IMG/VR virus record: IMGVR_UViG_3300042465_000805
Coordinates: 1 to 39,666 of that record
Strand: one strand, 5' to 3'
Origin: a virus
DNA length: 39,666 nucleotides
Shown here: positions 24,717 through 31,894 of the stretch, piece by piece
How the letters are laid out: the number at the start of each line of letters is the position of its first letter
Position numbering within the stretch: the stretch's first letter is position 1
The notes under the pieces: generated by a model
What the model was told of the DNA's origin: nothing
Database searches by the model: none
What the model saw: the letters and a program-made list of their open reading frames with translations, nothing else
Translations under genes and position numbers: made by a program

Positions 24717-25150
24717 ATCTCACACCACATTTCACACTCGAAGAACTGACAGCCTCAGAGACCGCAGAACGCAACGGCTGGGACAACAGCCCCAATGACA
24801 CCGAGCTGGCCAATCTGACGCGCCTGGCAGACTTTCTGGAACAGGTGAAGATAGTGCTTGGCGGCAAGCCAATCATGATCAGCTCAGGCCTGCGCACTAA
24901 GTTGGTCAATGATGCGGTGGGAAGCAAAGACACTAGCCAGCACCGGACTGGCTGCGCTGCCGACTTCAAGGTGCCAGGCATGACACCAGATGAGGTGGTG
25001 CGCAAGATCATAGACAGTAGCATTGGCTACGATCAGGTCATCCGCGAGTTTGATCGCTGGACACACATCAGCATCTCAAACAGCGAGGACACCAGCCCAC
25101 GCAAGCAGGCGCTGATCATTGATAAGGCTGGCACCAGACCCTACGCATAA
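24713..25150 (+). CDS. Endolysin, peptidase M15 family
   Basis: A 145-residue M15A-type (D-alanyl-D-alanine carboxypeptidase-like) zinc peptidase. Zinc ligands fit SQHRTGCAADF (His77, Asp84) and RWTHIS (His118), with the conserved SGLR at 58-61. N-terminal HFTLEELTASETAERNGWDN is the usual start of phage M15 endolysins. There is no signal peptide, consistent with holin-dependent export. It is the last gene of the rightward late operon; its end overlaps a convergent small gene by ten bases. Confidence 0.92.
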   Translation: MNLTPHFTLEELTASETAERNGWDNSPNDTELANLTRLADFLEQVKIVLGGKPIMISSGLRTKLVNDAVGSKDTSQHRTGCAADFKVPGMTPDEVVRKIIDSSIGYDQVIREFDRWTHISISNSEDTSPRKQALIIDKAGTRPYA

Positions 25151-25323
25151 GTGGCCACCACGATCGCCACAAAAGCCATCCAAAGCAAACCAAGCATGGC
25201 GATCATCAACCAATAAAAAAAGCGCCTAAAAAGGCGCTTTGACAACAAAGGTTGAGATGCACGAGCAATGCGCACAGGGCAATCTTTGCCCTGATTGCAT
25301 TCATACTTTTGACAGCAGCTCAT
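25141..25323 (-). CDS. Small Cys-rich membrane protein (CNQGKDCPVR type)
   Basis: A 60-residue protein on the minus strand starting MSCCQKYECNQGKDCPVRIA, with a transmembrane helix (YWLMIAMLGLLWMAFVAIVV) at the C-terminus. The CNQG.xCPxR motif recurs in small phage membrane proteins (pattern recognition). Its ATG overlaps the stop of the 54-residue gene upstream (ATGA). Oddly, a strong terminator hairpin lies within its coding sequence, just before the membrane helix (codons for KRLFRRFF). Confidence 0.65.
   Translation of the reverse strand: MSCCQKYECNQGKDCPVRIARASQPLLSKRLFRRFFYWLMIAMLGLLWMAFVAIVVATYA
25219..25240 (-). terminator. Intrinsic terminator inside a minus-strand gene
   Basis: Perfect 9-bp arms AAAGCGCCT (25219-25227) and AGGCGCTTT (25232-25240) with a 4-nt loop. 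Read leftward it is followed by a run of seven or more U, so it terminates minus-strand transcripts. Read rightward only three U follow, so it may be a weaker terminator of the late operon ending at 25150. Confidence 0.8.
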
Positions 25324-25484
25324 GACGACCACCATGCAACCAAGAGGCAGGCCAAGCCAGCACCAATGGCGAAAGCCAACACATAGCCAGCCACGCGCTC
25401 CCAAAGAGGCTCCTCGCGGCCATAGCCCTGCACCCATGTGCAGTCTGCAAAATTACGTGGTGTTTGAAAGTTTGAGTTTTTCAC
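25320..25484 (-). CDS. 54-residue membrane protein, GTG start
   Basis: A short minus-strand gene. The protein starts MKNSNFQTPRNFADCTWVQG and ends with one transmembrane helix (YVLAFAIGAGLACLLVAWW). The GTG start is preceded by AAGGAG at seven bases, a near-perfect ribosome-binding site, and its stop overlaps the ATG of the 60-residue gene. Function unknown; both may act at the host membrane, for example in exclusion of other phages or in lysis timing. Confidence 0.7.
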   Translation of the reverse strand: MKNSNFQTPRNFADCTWVQGYGREEPLWERVAGYVLAFAIGAGLACLLVAWWSS

Positions 25485-25518
25485 GATCAGCTCCTTGCTG
25501 GTTGGTTAATGCGCCCAC

Positions 25519-25549
25519 AGTATAGCACGAAGTCCCACAATCAATGCAA
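25519..25549 (-). promoter_or_regulatory. Extended -10 promoter for the two small membrane genes
   Basis: On the minus strand TGCTATACT forms an extended -10 element (TATACT complementary to 25519-25524, TGC complementary to 25525-25527). A -35 element is poor: CATTGA at 16 bp or TTGCAT at 19 bp. It is 35 bases upstream of the GTG start. An inverted repeat CTAGGG-ATAAA-CCCTAG (25550-25566) lies immediately upstream and covers the stop codon of the next minus-strand gene; it could be an operator. Confidence 0.5.
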
Positions 25550-25562
25550 CTAGGGATAAACC

Positions 25563-26051
25563 CTAGATCGATGTGATCTCCACATCATGCGGTCTGCGCT
25601 TGCCATCAAGTAGATCGTGCAGGCGCTTTTCAGTCAATCGGTGGCATCGATACATGGTGCGAGCAGGCAACATGTTCAGAAGCTCGGCATAGTCGCTCAG
25701 AATTGAGCGTACAGCCTGAATTCCTGCCCCATCCATACGAATGGTGCCACCTGCCCTGTTTCGCTTGCCAGCGACCGCCAAAGCGGTGATGGCATCCATC
25801 AGCAATCCACTGGAGTCCTCGCAGACTTTCATCTCGACCACCAGCGTCTCCATGAGGTTGACAGCATCGCTGACGACCCGCCAGTCGTCCGTGGTGGGCG
25901 CTGGCGCGGTCTCCATCGCATGCAAACCTTGGTACATCATGGTGAGCTGGTGCGTGCGAAACTTCTCAGGCAACGGCTCGGTCGGACTGGCCATCATCTC
26001 GTCAAGGATGGTGTAGTGTTTTGGCCTTGGCTGTGGCTTGCGTTTTCGCAT
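25563..26051 (-). CDS. Hypothetical protein at end of leftward operon
   Basis: A 162-residue protein. The ATG at 26051 is chosen because AAAGG lies before it and the preceding small gene stops there (TGATG); the longer in-frame ORF overlaps two supported genes. The N-terminus is basic (MRKRKPQPRPKHYTILDEMM), the rest helical, ending ARTMYRCHRLTEKRLHDLLD and GKRRPHDVEI. The basic C-terminal segment could contact DNA. No family was recognised. Confidence 0.72.
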   Translation of the reverse strand: MRKRKPQPRPKHYTILDEMMASPTEPLPEKFRTHQLTMMYQGLHAMETAPAPTTDDWRVVSDAVNLMETLVVEMKVCEDSSGLLMDAITALAVAGKRNRAGGTIRMDGAGIQAVRSILSDYAELLNMLPARTMYRCHRLTEKRLHDLLDGKRRPHDVEITSI

Positions 26052-26182
26052 CAATAGCCTTTCCAAATGCGAACATCCACCAGCCACAGCGAGACAAAGA
26101 ACTCGCCACCAGAAAAGCCAATGCCAAACACTGGCCACTTGTGCATCAGCGTGTCGATGCTGATGTGAATTTGCTTTTTCAT
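26051..26182 (-). CDS. 43-residue hypothetical protein
   Basis: A short gene with a strong ribosome-binding site (CAGGAGA, eight bases before ATG). The protein begins MKKQIHISIDTLMHKWPVFG and ends SLWLVDVRIWKGY. Its start overlaps the previous stop (ATGA) and its stop shares a base with the next ATG. The aromatic, beta-prone sequence gives no functional clue. Confidence 0.6.
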   Translation of the reverse strand: MKKQIHISIDTLMHKWPVFGIGFSGGEFFVSLWLVDVRIWKGY

Positions 26183-26346
26183 GCTTTGGTCTCCTGTGCT
26201 TGCTGTCGCTCCAATTCCATCTTGACGCAATGCAGAATCTGCGCGGCCAGCGTGCGCGTGTTGCGCTCGGCCATCTTGCGCAGCTCAATCTCAATGTCGG
26301 CAGGCAGCCTGATCGTCATGTATCGGTCTTTAATCTTTGAGGTCAT
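26179..26346 (-). CDS. Ribbon-helix-helix DNA-binding protein
   Basis: A 55-residue Arc/CopG-like protein: the strand YMTIRLPADI (about residues 9-18), then helix IELRKMAERNTRTLAAQILH and a second helix CVKMELERQQ. Members bind DNA as dimers through the beta-ribbon and commonly repress early promoters. Start overlaps the VRR-NUC stop, end overlaps the 43-residue gene. A likely target is one of the inverted repeats near 25550 or 32584-32686, but this is inference. Confidence 0.78.
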   Translation of the reverse strand: MTSKIKDRYMTIRLPADIEIELRKMAERNTRTLAAQILHCVKMELERQQAQETKA

Positions 26347-26708
26347 AGTTTGTCCTTCTGTTCATTGAAAAAGGCCTGAAGTTTGCCCTTGGCATCATCA
26401 GCACCTTTTCCCACTATACAACAGAATCTCACACTTTCAAGATAGGCAATCCAGTCTTTCTGCTCGGTACTCAGGCTGCCACCCTTCGTGCGCTTCATCT
26501 CCACCCAAAGCCCCCATGCAGGAATGAACAGATCAGGCACACCAGAAGAAACACCTTCGGCCTTCAAGCGACCAGCGGTGGCCGGACTGCGAGCACCACC
26601 ATTGGGAATGGCAAAGATGCGCACGCCTGGCCAAGTCTGGCGAAACCAGCGCACCAGCTCGCGCTGCTCCTCATGCTCGGTTGGTATGCGGTCGGTCAAA
26701 ATGGGCAT
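26343..26708 (-). CDS. VRR-NUC domain nuclease
   Basis: A 121-residue stand-alone VRR-NUC protein of the PD-(D/E)XK superfamily. Catalytic pattern: EHEEQRELVRW (11-21), IPNGGARS (34-41), GVPDLFI (Asp59), VEMKR (Glu70, Lys72) and Gln83. Such proteins are structure-specific or Holliday-junction nucleases in phage recombination. ATG 26708 is preceded by GGGAG; a GTG at 26720 is an alternative. It overlaps genes on both sides. Confidence 0.88.
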   Translation of the reverse strand: MPILTDRIPTEHEEQRELVRWFRQTWPGVRIFAIPNGGARSPATAGRLKAEGVSSGVPDLFIPAWGLWVEMKRTKGGSLSTEQKDWIAYLESVRFCCIVGKGADDAKGKLQAFFNEQKDKL

Positions 26709-26890
26709 TCTGGCTCCCACTTAGGGCAGGCATCCACCTCGGCAGCAAACTCGGCTGGCGGTGTCATGAAGAACTCGGTGCACAGGCCATCTGTTCCGTA
26801 CATCTCGCAGGTGTGGCAGCACTTCGGTGGACCGGCCTTGATCCACTCACGGTAGTCAACCAAGAATTGTGGCTCTGGTGGTCGGCTCAT
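26696..26890 (-). CDS. Cys-rich small protein, probable zinc binder
   Basis: A 64-residue protein starting MSRPPEPQFLVDYREWIKAG with CCHTC, then GLC, then a C-terminal ACPKWEPECPF. Four or more cysteines suggest zinc binding. AGAGGT lies before the ATG, and the start overlaps the preceding gene (ATGA). Its 3' end overlaps the VRR-NUC start by 13 bases. Function unknown; the place in the recombination operon suggests nucleic acid or protein binding. Confidence 0.72.
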   Translation of the reverse strand: MSRPPEPQFLVDYREWIKAGPPKCCHTCEMYGTDGLCTEFFMTPPAEFAAEVDACPKWEPECPF

Positions 26891-27039
26891 TTCAGACCTC
26901 TTTGCATCAGCTTCACCCAGCACCGAGCGCAATGCCACTTGGTGCGCACCTTGACACCACCAAGCGGATCAGCCTCACGGCTGCACACATCACAAACCTT
27001 GAGTTTGTGCATTCGATTCATTTGTTCTTCAACTGTCAT
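26887..27039 (-). CDS. 50-residue zinc-ribbon-like protein
   Basis: A short protein with VCDVC and HCARC, two CxxC knuckles about 22 residues apart, which is a zinc-ribbon layout. It begins MTVEEQMNRMHKLKVCDVCS. AAGGAG lies seven bases before the ATG; both ends overlap neighbours by ATGA. It likely binds DNA or RNA polymerase, but no family is assigned. Confidence 0.72.
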   Translation of the reverse strand: MTVEEQMNRMHKLKVCDVCSREADPLGGVKVRTKWHCARCWVKLMQRGLK

Positions 27040-28625
27040 TCCCAGCTCCTTTTCATTACCCTAAAAAACTTTCCATCCTTGCGATACTCGATCCACTCGG
27101 GTGGAGTGGCATTGTTCATGTTCTGCACCATGTCCTCCATCGTCTTCACATTCAGACCACCAGGCACAATGCTGGCGCTGTTGGCAATACTCAGCAGCTG
27201 GCTCATTGCACGCTGACCGGCATAGCCTTCATGCATGATTGGCAAATACTCGGTGATTGGCGTATCGCTCAGACTACCGTAATAGGTCACGGCCAGCATC
27301 TCGATGCCAGAGGCCTTGCTGATGTGCTTGCGCCATGTCCAACTCGTCACTTCCAGCTCTTGGCCATCCAGACCCATGATGTCGTCATTTCGCAACACCA
27401 TCGATTTTTTTACTGGCTCAGGAAACTGCTCACCGCATGAAGGGCAAAGCATCACCGAAATGTGCACCAACTCACCACAGTGATCGCACACCTTGACTGG
27501 TGCCTCGCCATTGCCATCGCCACCCTTCTTTGGCGGCTGCACATTGGTGATCGGACCATGCGACTCGACCACACCGGCAAAATCGAGCACCAAGCAGTGA
27601 TCGGTGTGGCTCTTGACCCTCATACCACGGCCTGCCATTTGCACATAAAGGCTGGCGCTCATGGTCGGGCGCAGCATCACCACCAGATCGATGTCTGGAT
27701 AGTCAAAGCCTGTGGTCAGCACATTTGCATTGGTCAAAGCACGCACACGGCCAGACTTGAAGTCGGCCAGCATTCGCTCGCGCTCTTTTTTTGGTGTCTC
27801 ACCAGTCACGCATTCAGCGGTCACACCCTGCTGGCGCAGGACTTCGGCAACGTGCTCGGCATGCTTCACGCCAGCACAGAAAAACAGCCACGCCTTGCGC
27901 TCACCAGCCAAGGACATGACCTCATGCACTACTGCTTGATTCTTGTCGTTGGTGTCCACAGCGGCCTGCAATTCGGACTCAATGAACTCGCCACCGCGCT
28001 TCTTCACGCCACTCACATCCAGCTTGGCCTTGGTGACCTTTGAGCGCAGCGTGGCCAGATAACCCTTAAACACCAACTCCTCAATGCTGACAGGCGTGAG
28101 CAGATCATCAAATAGCGCAGGCTTGTCAGTGATCAGGCCATGCCCCAAGCGGTAAGGCGTGGCGGTCAGGCCAATCACACGTAGGTGTGGATTGATGGCC
28201 TTCAACTCGCCAAGCAGTTTGCGATAGCCACCCTCGTCCTTATGGTTGACCAAGTGACACTCATCAATGATCACCAGATCGATGTGGCCAAGCGCACCGG
28301 CCTTGGTGCGCACAGACTGGATGCCAGCAAAGGTGATCGGCTCTCCCAAGTCCTTGCGGCCAATGCTGGCGCTGTAGATGCCAAGCGGTGCACCAGGCCA
28401 ATGCTGGCGCATCTTCTCGGCATTCTGCTCGATCAACTCCTTGACATGGGTCAGCATGAGCACCCGAGTCTCTGGCCAGTTCTGCAAGGCATCCTTGCAC
28501 AGCGCAGCCACAATGTGAGACTTGCCTGAGCCGGTCGGCAGCACCAGGCATGGATTGCCGTGGCTGCCAGCCTCAAACCATCGGTACAGCTCGTCGATGG
28601 TGCGCTGTTGGTAGTCACGCAGCAT
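27036..28625 (-). CDS. SF2 helicase (DEAD/ResIII type) with zinc finger
   Basis: A 529-residue helicase. Motif I PTGSGKS at 30-36, motif II DECH at 121-124, motif III TAT at 154-156 and motif VI QMAGRGMR at 329-336. A zinc finger (CDHC at 380-383, CPSC at 394-397) follows the helicase core. It probably remodels recombination or replication intermediates, as UvsW-type helicases do. ATG 28625, overlapping the methyltransferase stop by 11 bases, is preferred over upstream codons because MLRDYQ is the family-typical start. Confidence 0.9.
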   Translation of the reverse strand: MLRDYQQRTIDELYRWFEAGSHGNPCLVLPTGSGKSHIVAALCKDALQNWPETRVLMLTHVKELIEQNAEKMRQHWPGAPLGIYSASIGRKDLGEPITFAGIQSVRTKAGALGHIDLVIIDECHLVNHKDEGGYRKLLGELKAINPHLRVIGLTATPYRLGHGLITDKPALFDDLLTPVSIEELVFKGYLATLRSKVTKAKLDVSGVKKRGGEFIESELQAAVDTNDKNQAVVHEVMSLAGERKAWLFFCAGVKHAEHVAEVLRQQGVTAECVTGETPKKERERMLADFKSGRVRALTNANVLTTGFDYPDIDLVVMLRPTMSASLYVQMAGRGMRVKSHTDHCLVLDFAGVVESHGPITNVQPPKKGGDGNGEAPVKVCDHCGELVHISVMLCPSCGEQFPEPVKKSMVLRNDDIMGLDGQELEVTSWTWRKHISKASGIEMLAVTYYGSLSDTPITEYLPIMHEGYAGQRAMSQLLSIANSASIVPGGLNVKTMEDMVQNMNNATPPEWIEYRKDGKFFRVMKRSWE

Positions 28626-29910
28626 TGATCTGATCCTGTATACGTTGGCCAATCCACCTTACAACTGGCACAGCCCAGCTGTTGCCTAATGCCTTATACC
28701 TTGGCCCATCTGGTGACTCAGCCGCTTTACGCCAAGGAATATTGGTGTAACCATCAGGAAAACCTTGTAGACGCTCGCACTCTGTAGGTGTCAGTCTGCG
28801 CACCGCCATTGATGTTGCAATTCCCTGCGTAGCATGTGTGTCTACGGTATAACTAGTACCATCATTGTTCCATCCTTTGCCGTTTTGCGATTTTTCACGA
28901 GTTGTGATGTCCTGCAAAGCAATTGGTTGCGCCACCGCATGACGATCAATTGTGTTTTGCGTAAAGCAAACTTCAACATTGATGCCATCACCTTGTGGGC
29001 CTGCGTTGTCGTTTCTGCCGATCATGTTGCCTTGAATGGCATATGTTGGTTGCATAAAACTTTGCACAAACATTCCGCCTTTTTGACTATCTATGTGCTG
29101 ATTGTTTTGACCTAACTTGTCGCCAAAGTCTGCGGTAAGCGTTGGAGCGACTTCTGGCGGCCATACAACCATTGCATCAGCTTCTACTCTTTCGTTCCCT
29201 GTGCGACTGAAAGGAGGGCCGTTTGTAACGCAGGGGGCAATTCTTTGCCCCTCTTTTCGGCTCTGCGGAGTATCCCTGCGCACGCCTTCGAACTCAAAAA
29301 GAATCTCTGTGGGATTGATGTCGTCTCTAGCACTTGCGACAACGAACACACGCCTCCTACGTTGGGCCACTCCGAAATATTGGGCATCAAGGACTCGCCA
29401 CGCGACTGTTCTTTGGGGACCAAACACACAACCAGCGTTTGACCATCTTTCCCCTGGTGCTGTGATCGGATCGCTTTCACCGGCAAGTGCTCCAAGAAAG
29501 CAGCCGAATGCATTGTCTTTGGTGTTGAGGACTCCTGGCACGTTTTCCCAGAAGATGATTGCTGGAGCATCTCGTCGAATAGATCGAACATGGTCAATTG
29601 CATTTGCTATCCCTACAAATGTGAGTGAAAGATTACCTCTGGCATCGTCCAGAGAGTTACGAAGACCAGCCACAGAAAAGGCTTGGCATGGAGTGCCGCC
29701 ACAGAACAAGTCTGGAGCTTCAACTTCACCAGACAGAATCTTCTCTGGCAATAGTGTCATGTCTCCATGATTGGGAACATCAGGGTAGTGATGCTTGAGA
29801 ACAGCACAGGGGAATGGCTCAATCTCAGACAGCCATGCAGCTTTCCACCCAAGTGGATTCCAAGCAACAGAGGCCGCTTCAATACCAGAACAAACAGAAC
29901 CGAATTTCAT
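28615..29910 (-). CDS. dcm: C5-cytosine DNA methyltransferase
   Basis: A 431-residue DNA (cytosine-5) methyltransferase using S-adenosylmethionine. Motif I FGSVCSGIEAAS (3-14), motif IV GGTPCQAFSVAG with catalytic Cys75, motif VI ENVPG (122-126), motif VIII QRRRRVF, motif IX RRLTPTECERLQGFPDGYT, motif X GNSWAVPV. The recognition region between VIII and IX is long, about 175 residues, and its DNA looks more AT-rich than the rest of the operon. No partner endonuclease is adjacent, so it is likely an orphan phage methylase protecting against host restriction. Confidence 0.93.
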   Translation of the reverse strand: MKFGSVCSGIEAASVAWNPLGWKAAWLSEIEPFPCAVLKHHYPDVPNHGDMTLLPEKILSGEVEAPDLFCGGTPCQAFSVAGLRNSLDDARGNLSLTFVGIANAIDHVRSIRRDAPAIIFWENVPGVLNTKDNAFGCFLGALAGESDPITAPGERWSNAGCVFGPQRTVAWRVLDAQYFGVAQRRRRVFVVASARDDINPTEILFEFEGVRRDTPQSRKEGQRIAPCVTNGPPFSRTGNERVEADAMVVWPPEVAPTLTADFGDKLGQNNQHIDSQKGGMFVQSFMQPTYAIQGNMIGRNDNAGPQGDGINVEVCFTQNTIDRHAVAQPIALQDITTREKSQNGKGWNNDGTSYTVDTHATQGIATSMAVRRLTPTECERLQGFPDGYTNIPWRKAAESPDGPRYKALGNSWAVPVVRWIGQRIQDQINAA

Positions 29911-30932
29911 CCCACAATCCTTCCACCAAAGTCCTTGCGCATTTCAGCAATCAAAGGATCACCACTGGTGCAGGCATCGGAATTGGCCAACAACTCCTTG
30001 CTACCCCACACGCCTTCCTGCTCAGGGTCTCCATTGGCTAGATTCACACCATTGATCTCATACACAGCGGTGAACTCGTCAGGACCATCCTTGCGCTGCC
30101 AAGGCACCAGATCGGGATGCAAGACATGCGACTCGCAGCCAGTGCGCTGGGAATCCAAAGGAATCTCAGCATCCCACTTAGCGCAGTGCCAAGTCGAGTC
30201 AGGCATTGCTGTGGCCAAAGCGCAGGTGCGGCAATTCACATGCTTGGTGGTCTTGGACTGGTGGCAGAACTCATGCGCATCGCAGAACTTGCACTGATAC
30301 CAGCTCGCATCTGAGCTGATCGGCTCAGGCATGCGATCACTCAAAGCAATGCGCTGGCCACGAGCAATGGCCTTGCCTGCCACATCCTTGTCGAACTTCA
30401 CGCGCTCGGTGTGGATGCGGTCGTCATCCTTGCAGACCGTCAAGTACAGCGCACGATCGATGCCAGTGCCAGCCATGTAGACCTGCATCTGCACAAAGTG
30501 CTCAGGCTTGGACTTCTCCACGCCATTCTTCTCCAGATCGTCAAATGCTTTTTTGGATGCCGTTTTGAACTCGGCAATGTGCTTGGACTTGGGCGCATCT
30601 GGCACACCCTTGTCAATGATCGCATCGATGCTGCCAGACACATGGCTGCCAAAATCTACACGGTGCTGGCTCGACACCTTGCGCACATCGATGCCAATGG
30701 CACGCAAGTCGCTGATGATGTTGGCCTCCTCTTGGTGGCCACGCCTAAACAGGCGCAGGATGCGACCAGGGAAGGTTGGCTGCACAGCCCATCGGAAAGA
30801 CAGCCACAGCCAACGATCACACACATGGCCAAGCGTACTGGCTCCAAGGTGTGGGCGAGGCACCTCGGCAATGGCCTCATGGTGCTTGTCAATCAACGAC
30901 TGGATGCTATTATCTGGCTCAGGGATTTTCAT
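29907..30932 (-). CDS. Cas4-like PD-(D/E)XK exonuclease
   Basis: A 341-residue protein with a RecB/Cas4-type nuclease core: SGSIDAIID (Asp103), HIAEFKTASKK (Glu121, Lys123) and a QMQVYMAG helix (Gln148). Cys38 and a CKFCDAHEFC cluster (214-223) could hold a 4Fe-4S cluster as in Cas4 and AddB. Further cysteines follow (CRTC, WHC). It likely produces single-stranded ends for the Sak4/DUF669 annealing system. AAGGAGA lies before the ATG; its stop overlaps the methyltransferase start. Confidence 0.87.
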   Translation of the reverse strand: MKIPEPDNSIQSLIDKHHEAIAEVPRPHLGASTLGHVCDRWLWLSFRWAVQPTFPGRILRLFRRGHQEEANIISDLRAIGIDVRKVSSQHRVDFGSHVSGSIDAIIDKGVPDAPKSKHIAEFKTASKKAFDDLEKNGVEKSKPEHFVQMQVYMAGTGIDRALYLTVCKDDDRIHTERVKFDKDVAGKAIARGQRIALSDRMPEPISSDASWYQCKFCDAHEFCHQSKTTKHVNCRTCALATAMPDSTWHCAKWDAEIPLDSQRTGCESHVLHPDLVPWQRKDGPDEFTAVYEINGVNLANGDPEQEGVWGSKELLANSDACTSGDPLIAEMRKDFGGRIVG

Positions 30933-30956
30933 GTTTGTCTCTCCTTTGATGAGTTT

Positions 30957-30992
30957 GCCCAGACCAGTTCACGCTAGTCTGGGCATTTTTTT
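30957..30992 (+). terminator. Plus-strand terminator within the leftward operon
   Basis: GCCCAGAC (30957-30964) and GTCTGGGC (30977-30984) form an 8-bp stem with a 12-nt loop, followed by ATTTTTTT. The T-run is on the plus strand, so it would stop rightward, antisense transcription, not the leftward mRNA. It lies in the 62-bp gap between the DUF669 and nuclease genes. Confidence 0.65.
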
Positions 30993-30994
30993 GC

Positions 30995-31495
30995 TTACTT
31001 CTTAGCCCAAGGTGGCGCGGCCTTGGCAGTCGCTGCCTGAGCAGCCTCAGCCTGCTTCACAAATGGCGGCACATTGGCAGCTGGCGCTGCACTGCCAGAC
31101 ACAGACTTAAAGCCCTTGACCTCATTGCTCGCACCGTACTGAGCGTCCTCTTTGACCTCCAGCTTGATGGCGATCTGGCCACCAATCAACTGATCGGTGT
31201 CGGTCACTTTGGCCAAGCCAATCGCACGCATGATGTCTCCGAGCTGCTGGCGACCAATCTCCTCGGCCTTGGGATTGGCATTCTTTATGTTCAGATTGCC
31301 AAACACCACACGACCTTGATGGCTTGGACCAGTGATGTCATAACGCAGCTTGATGTACTGGCCATTTCCTGCCTTGGTTGCCTTCAGCTCAGACTGAGAG
31401 ATGGTGGCGGTGTACCAGCCAGCAGGCAGAGGCTCAAAGTTGCCATTGCCTTGGGGCAGTTCGTTGACATTGAATTCTTCGTTTAAAAAAGCCAT
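30995..31495 (-). CDS. DUF669 family protein, probable ssDNA-binding
   Basis: A 166-residue protein. The family pattern is clear: FEPLPAGWYTATISQSELKA, KAGNGQYIKLRYDITGPSHQ, GRVVFGNLNIKNANPKAEEI and ASNEVKGFKSV. DUF669 proteins lie in phage recombination cassettes and are thought to bind ssDNA. The C-terminus is Ala/Pro-rich, ending PPWAKK, not the acidic tip of SSB. The AAGGAG site is formed by the final codons of the upstream gene. Confidence 0.87.
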   Translation of the reverse strand: MAFLNEEFNVNELPQGNGNFEPLPAGWYTATISQSELKATKAGNGQYIKLRYDITGPSHQGRVVFGNLNIKNANPKAEEIGRQQLGDIMRAIGLAKVTDTDQLIGGQIAIKLEVKEDAQYGASNEVKGFKSVSGSAAPAANVPPFVKQAEAAQAATAKAAPPWAKK

Positions 31496-31498
31496 GAT

Positions 31499-31894
31499 TT
31501 ACTCCTTGGGGATAATTTTGAAAGATGGGCGGCCAGGCTTGACCGTGATTGCACCGGCAAGCGGTTTGGTGATGGACTCATCTGCTGCCTTCCAGATGGC
31601 CATGTTGATCTCAGGCTTCCAGCGAAACAACTTGGCCAAGTGATCGGTCAGACCGAACTCAGCGGCAAGCTCTTGCACTTTGTCTCCGTCGACCTTGCGG
31701 TCAATTCGGCCAACGATCTTGATCTCGAATCGACCAGGTTCGATGGTTTCTGTGCCTTCAAGGTTTTCGGCAATGGTTGCCAACTTCTTGATGTGGTCCT
31801 CAATATCGCGTCGATCTGCTGTCGCATCTTCTTCCTGTTGTTTCGCACGTAGCCACATTTGGGCCAGCTCATTCATGTCGGTAGTCTCAATCAT
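31499..31894 (-). CDS. Conserved recombination-cassette protein
   Basis: A 131-residue protein. The first half is a charged helix (LRAKQQEEDATADRRDIEDH), the second half contains RFEIKIVGRIDRKVDGDKVQ, LFRWKPEINMAIWKAADESI and TVKPGRPSFKI. I recognise this from between Sak4 and DUF669 genes in other phages, but not its activity. The layout recalls Gam-like nuclease inhibitors only loosely. The start overlaps the Sak4 stop by ATGA. Confidence 0.75.
   Translation of the reverse strand: MIETTDMNELAQMWLRAKQQEEDATADRRDIEDHIKKLATIAENLEGTETIEPGRFEIKIVGRIDRKVDGDKVQELAAEFGLTDHLAKLFRWKPEINMAIWKAADESITKPLAGAITVKPGRPSFKIIPKE

Noticed and set aside
25274-25292. CAGGGCAA-TCT-TTGCCCTG hairpin
   Set aside because: It lies in the coding sequence for CNQGKDCP and has no U-run; the 3-nt loop stem may be chance from codon choice.
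25322-25525. 67-residue plus-strand frame
   Set aside because: It lies opposite the 54-residue minus-strand gene, which has an AAGGAG site and a clear membrane helix.
26344-30932. Restriction-modification or defence island reading of VRR-NUC, SF2 helicase, methyltransferase and Cas4-like genes
   Set aside because: The genes are part of one phage recombination/replication operon with Sak4 and DUF669. No specificity subunit or type III Mod is present, and there is no CRISPR array near the Cas4-like gene.
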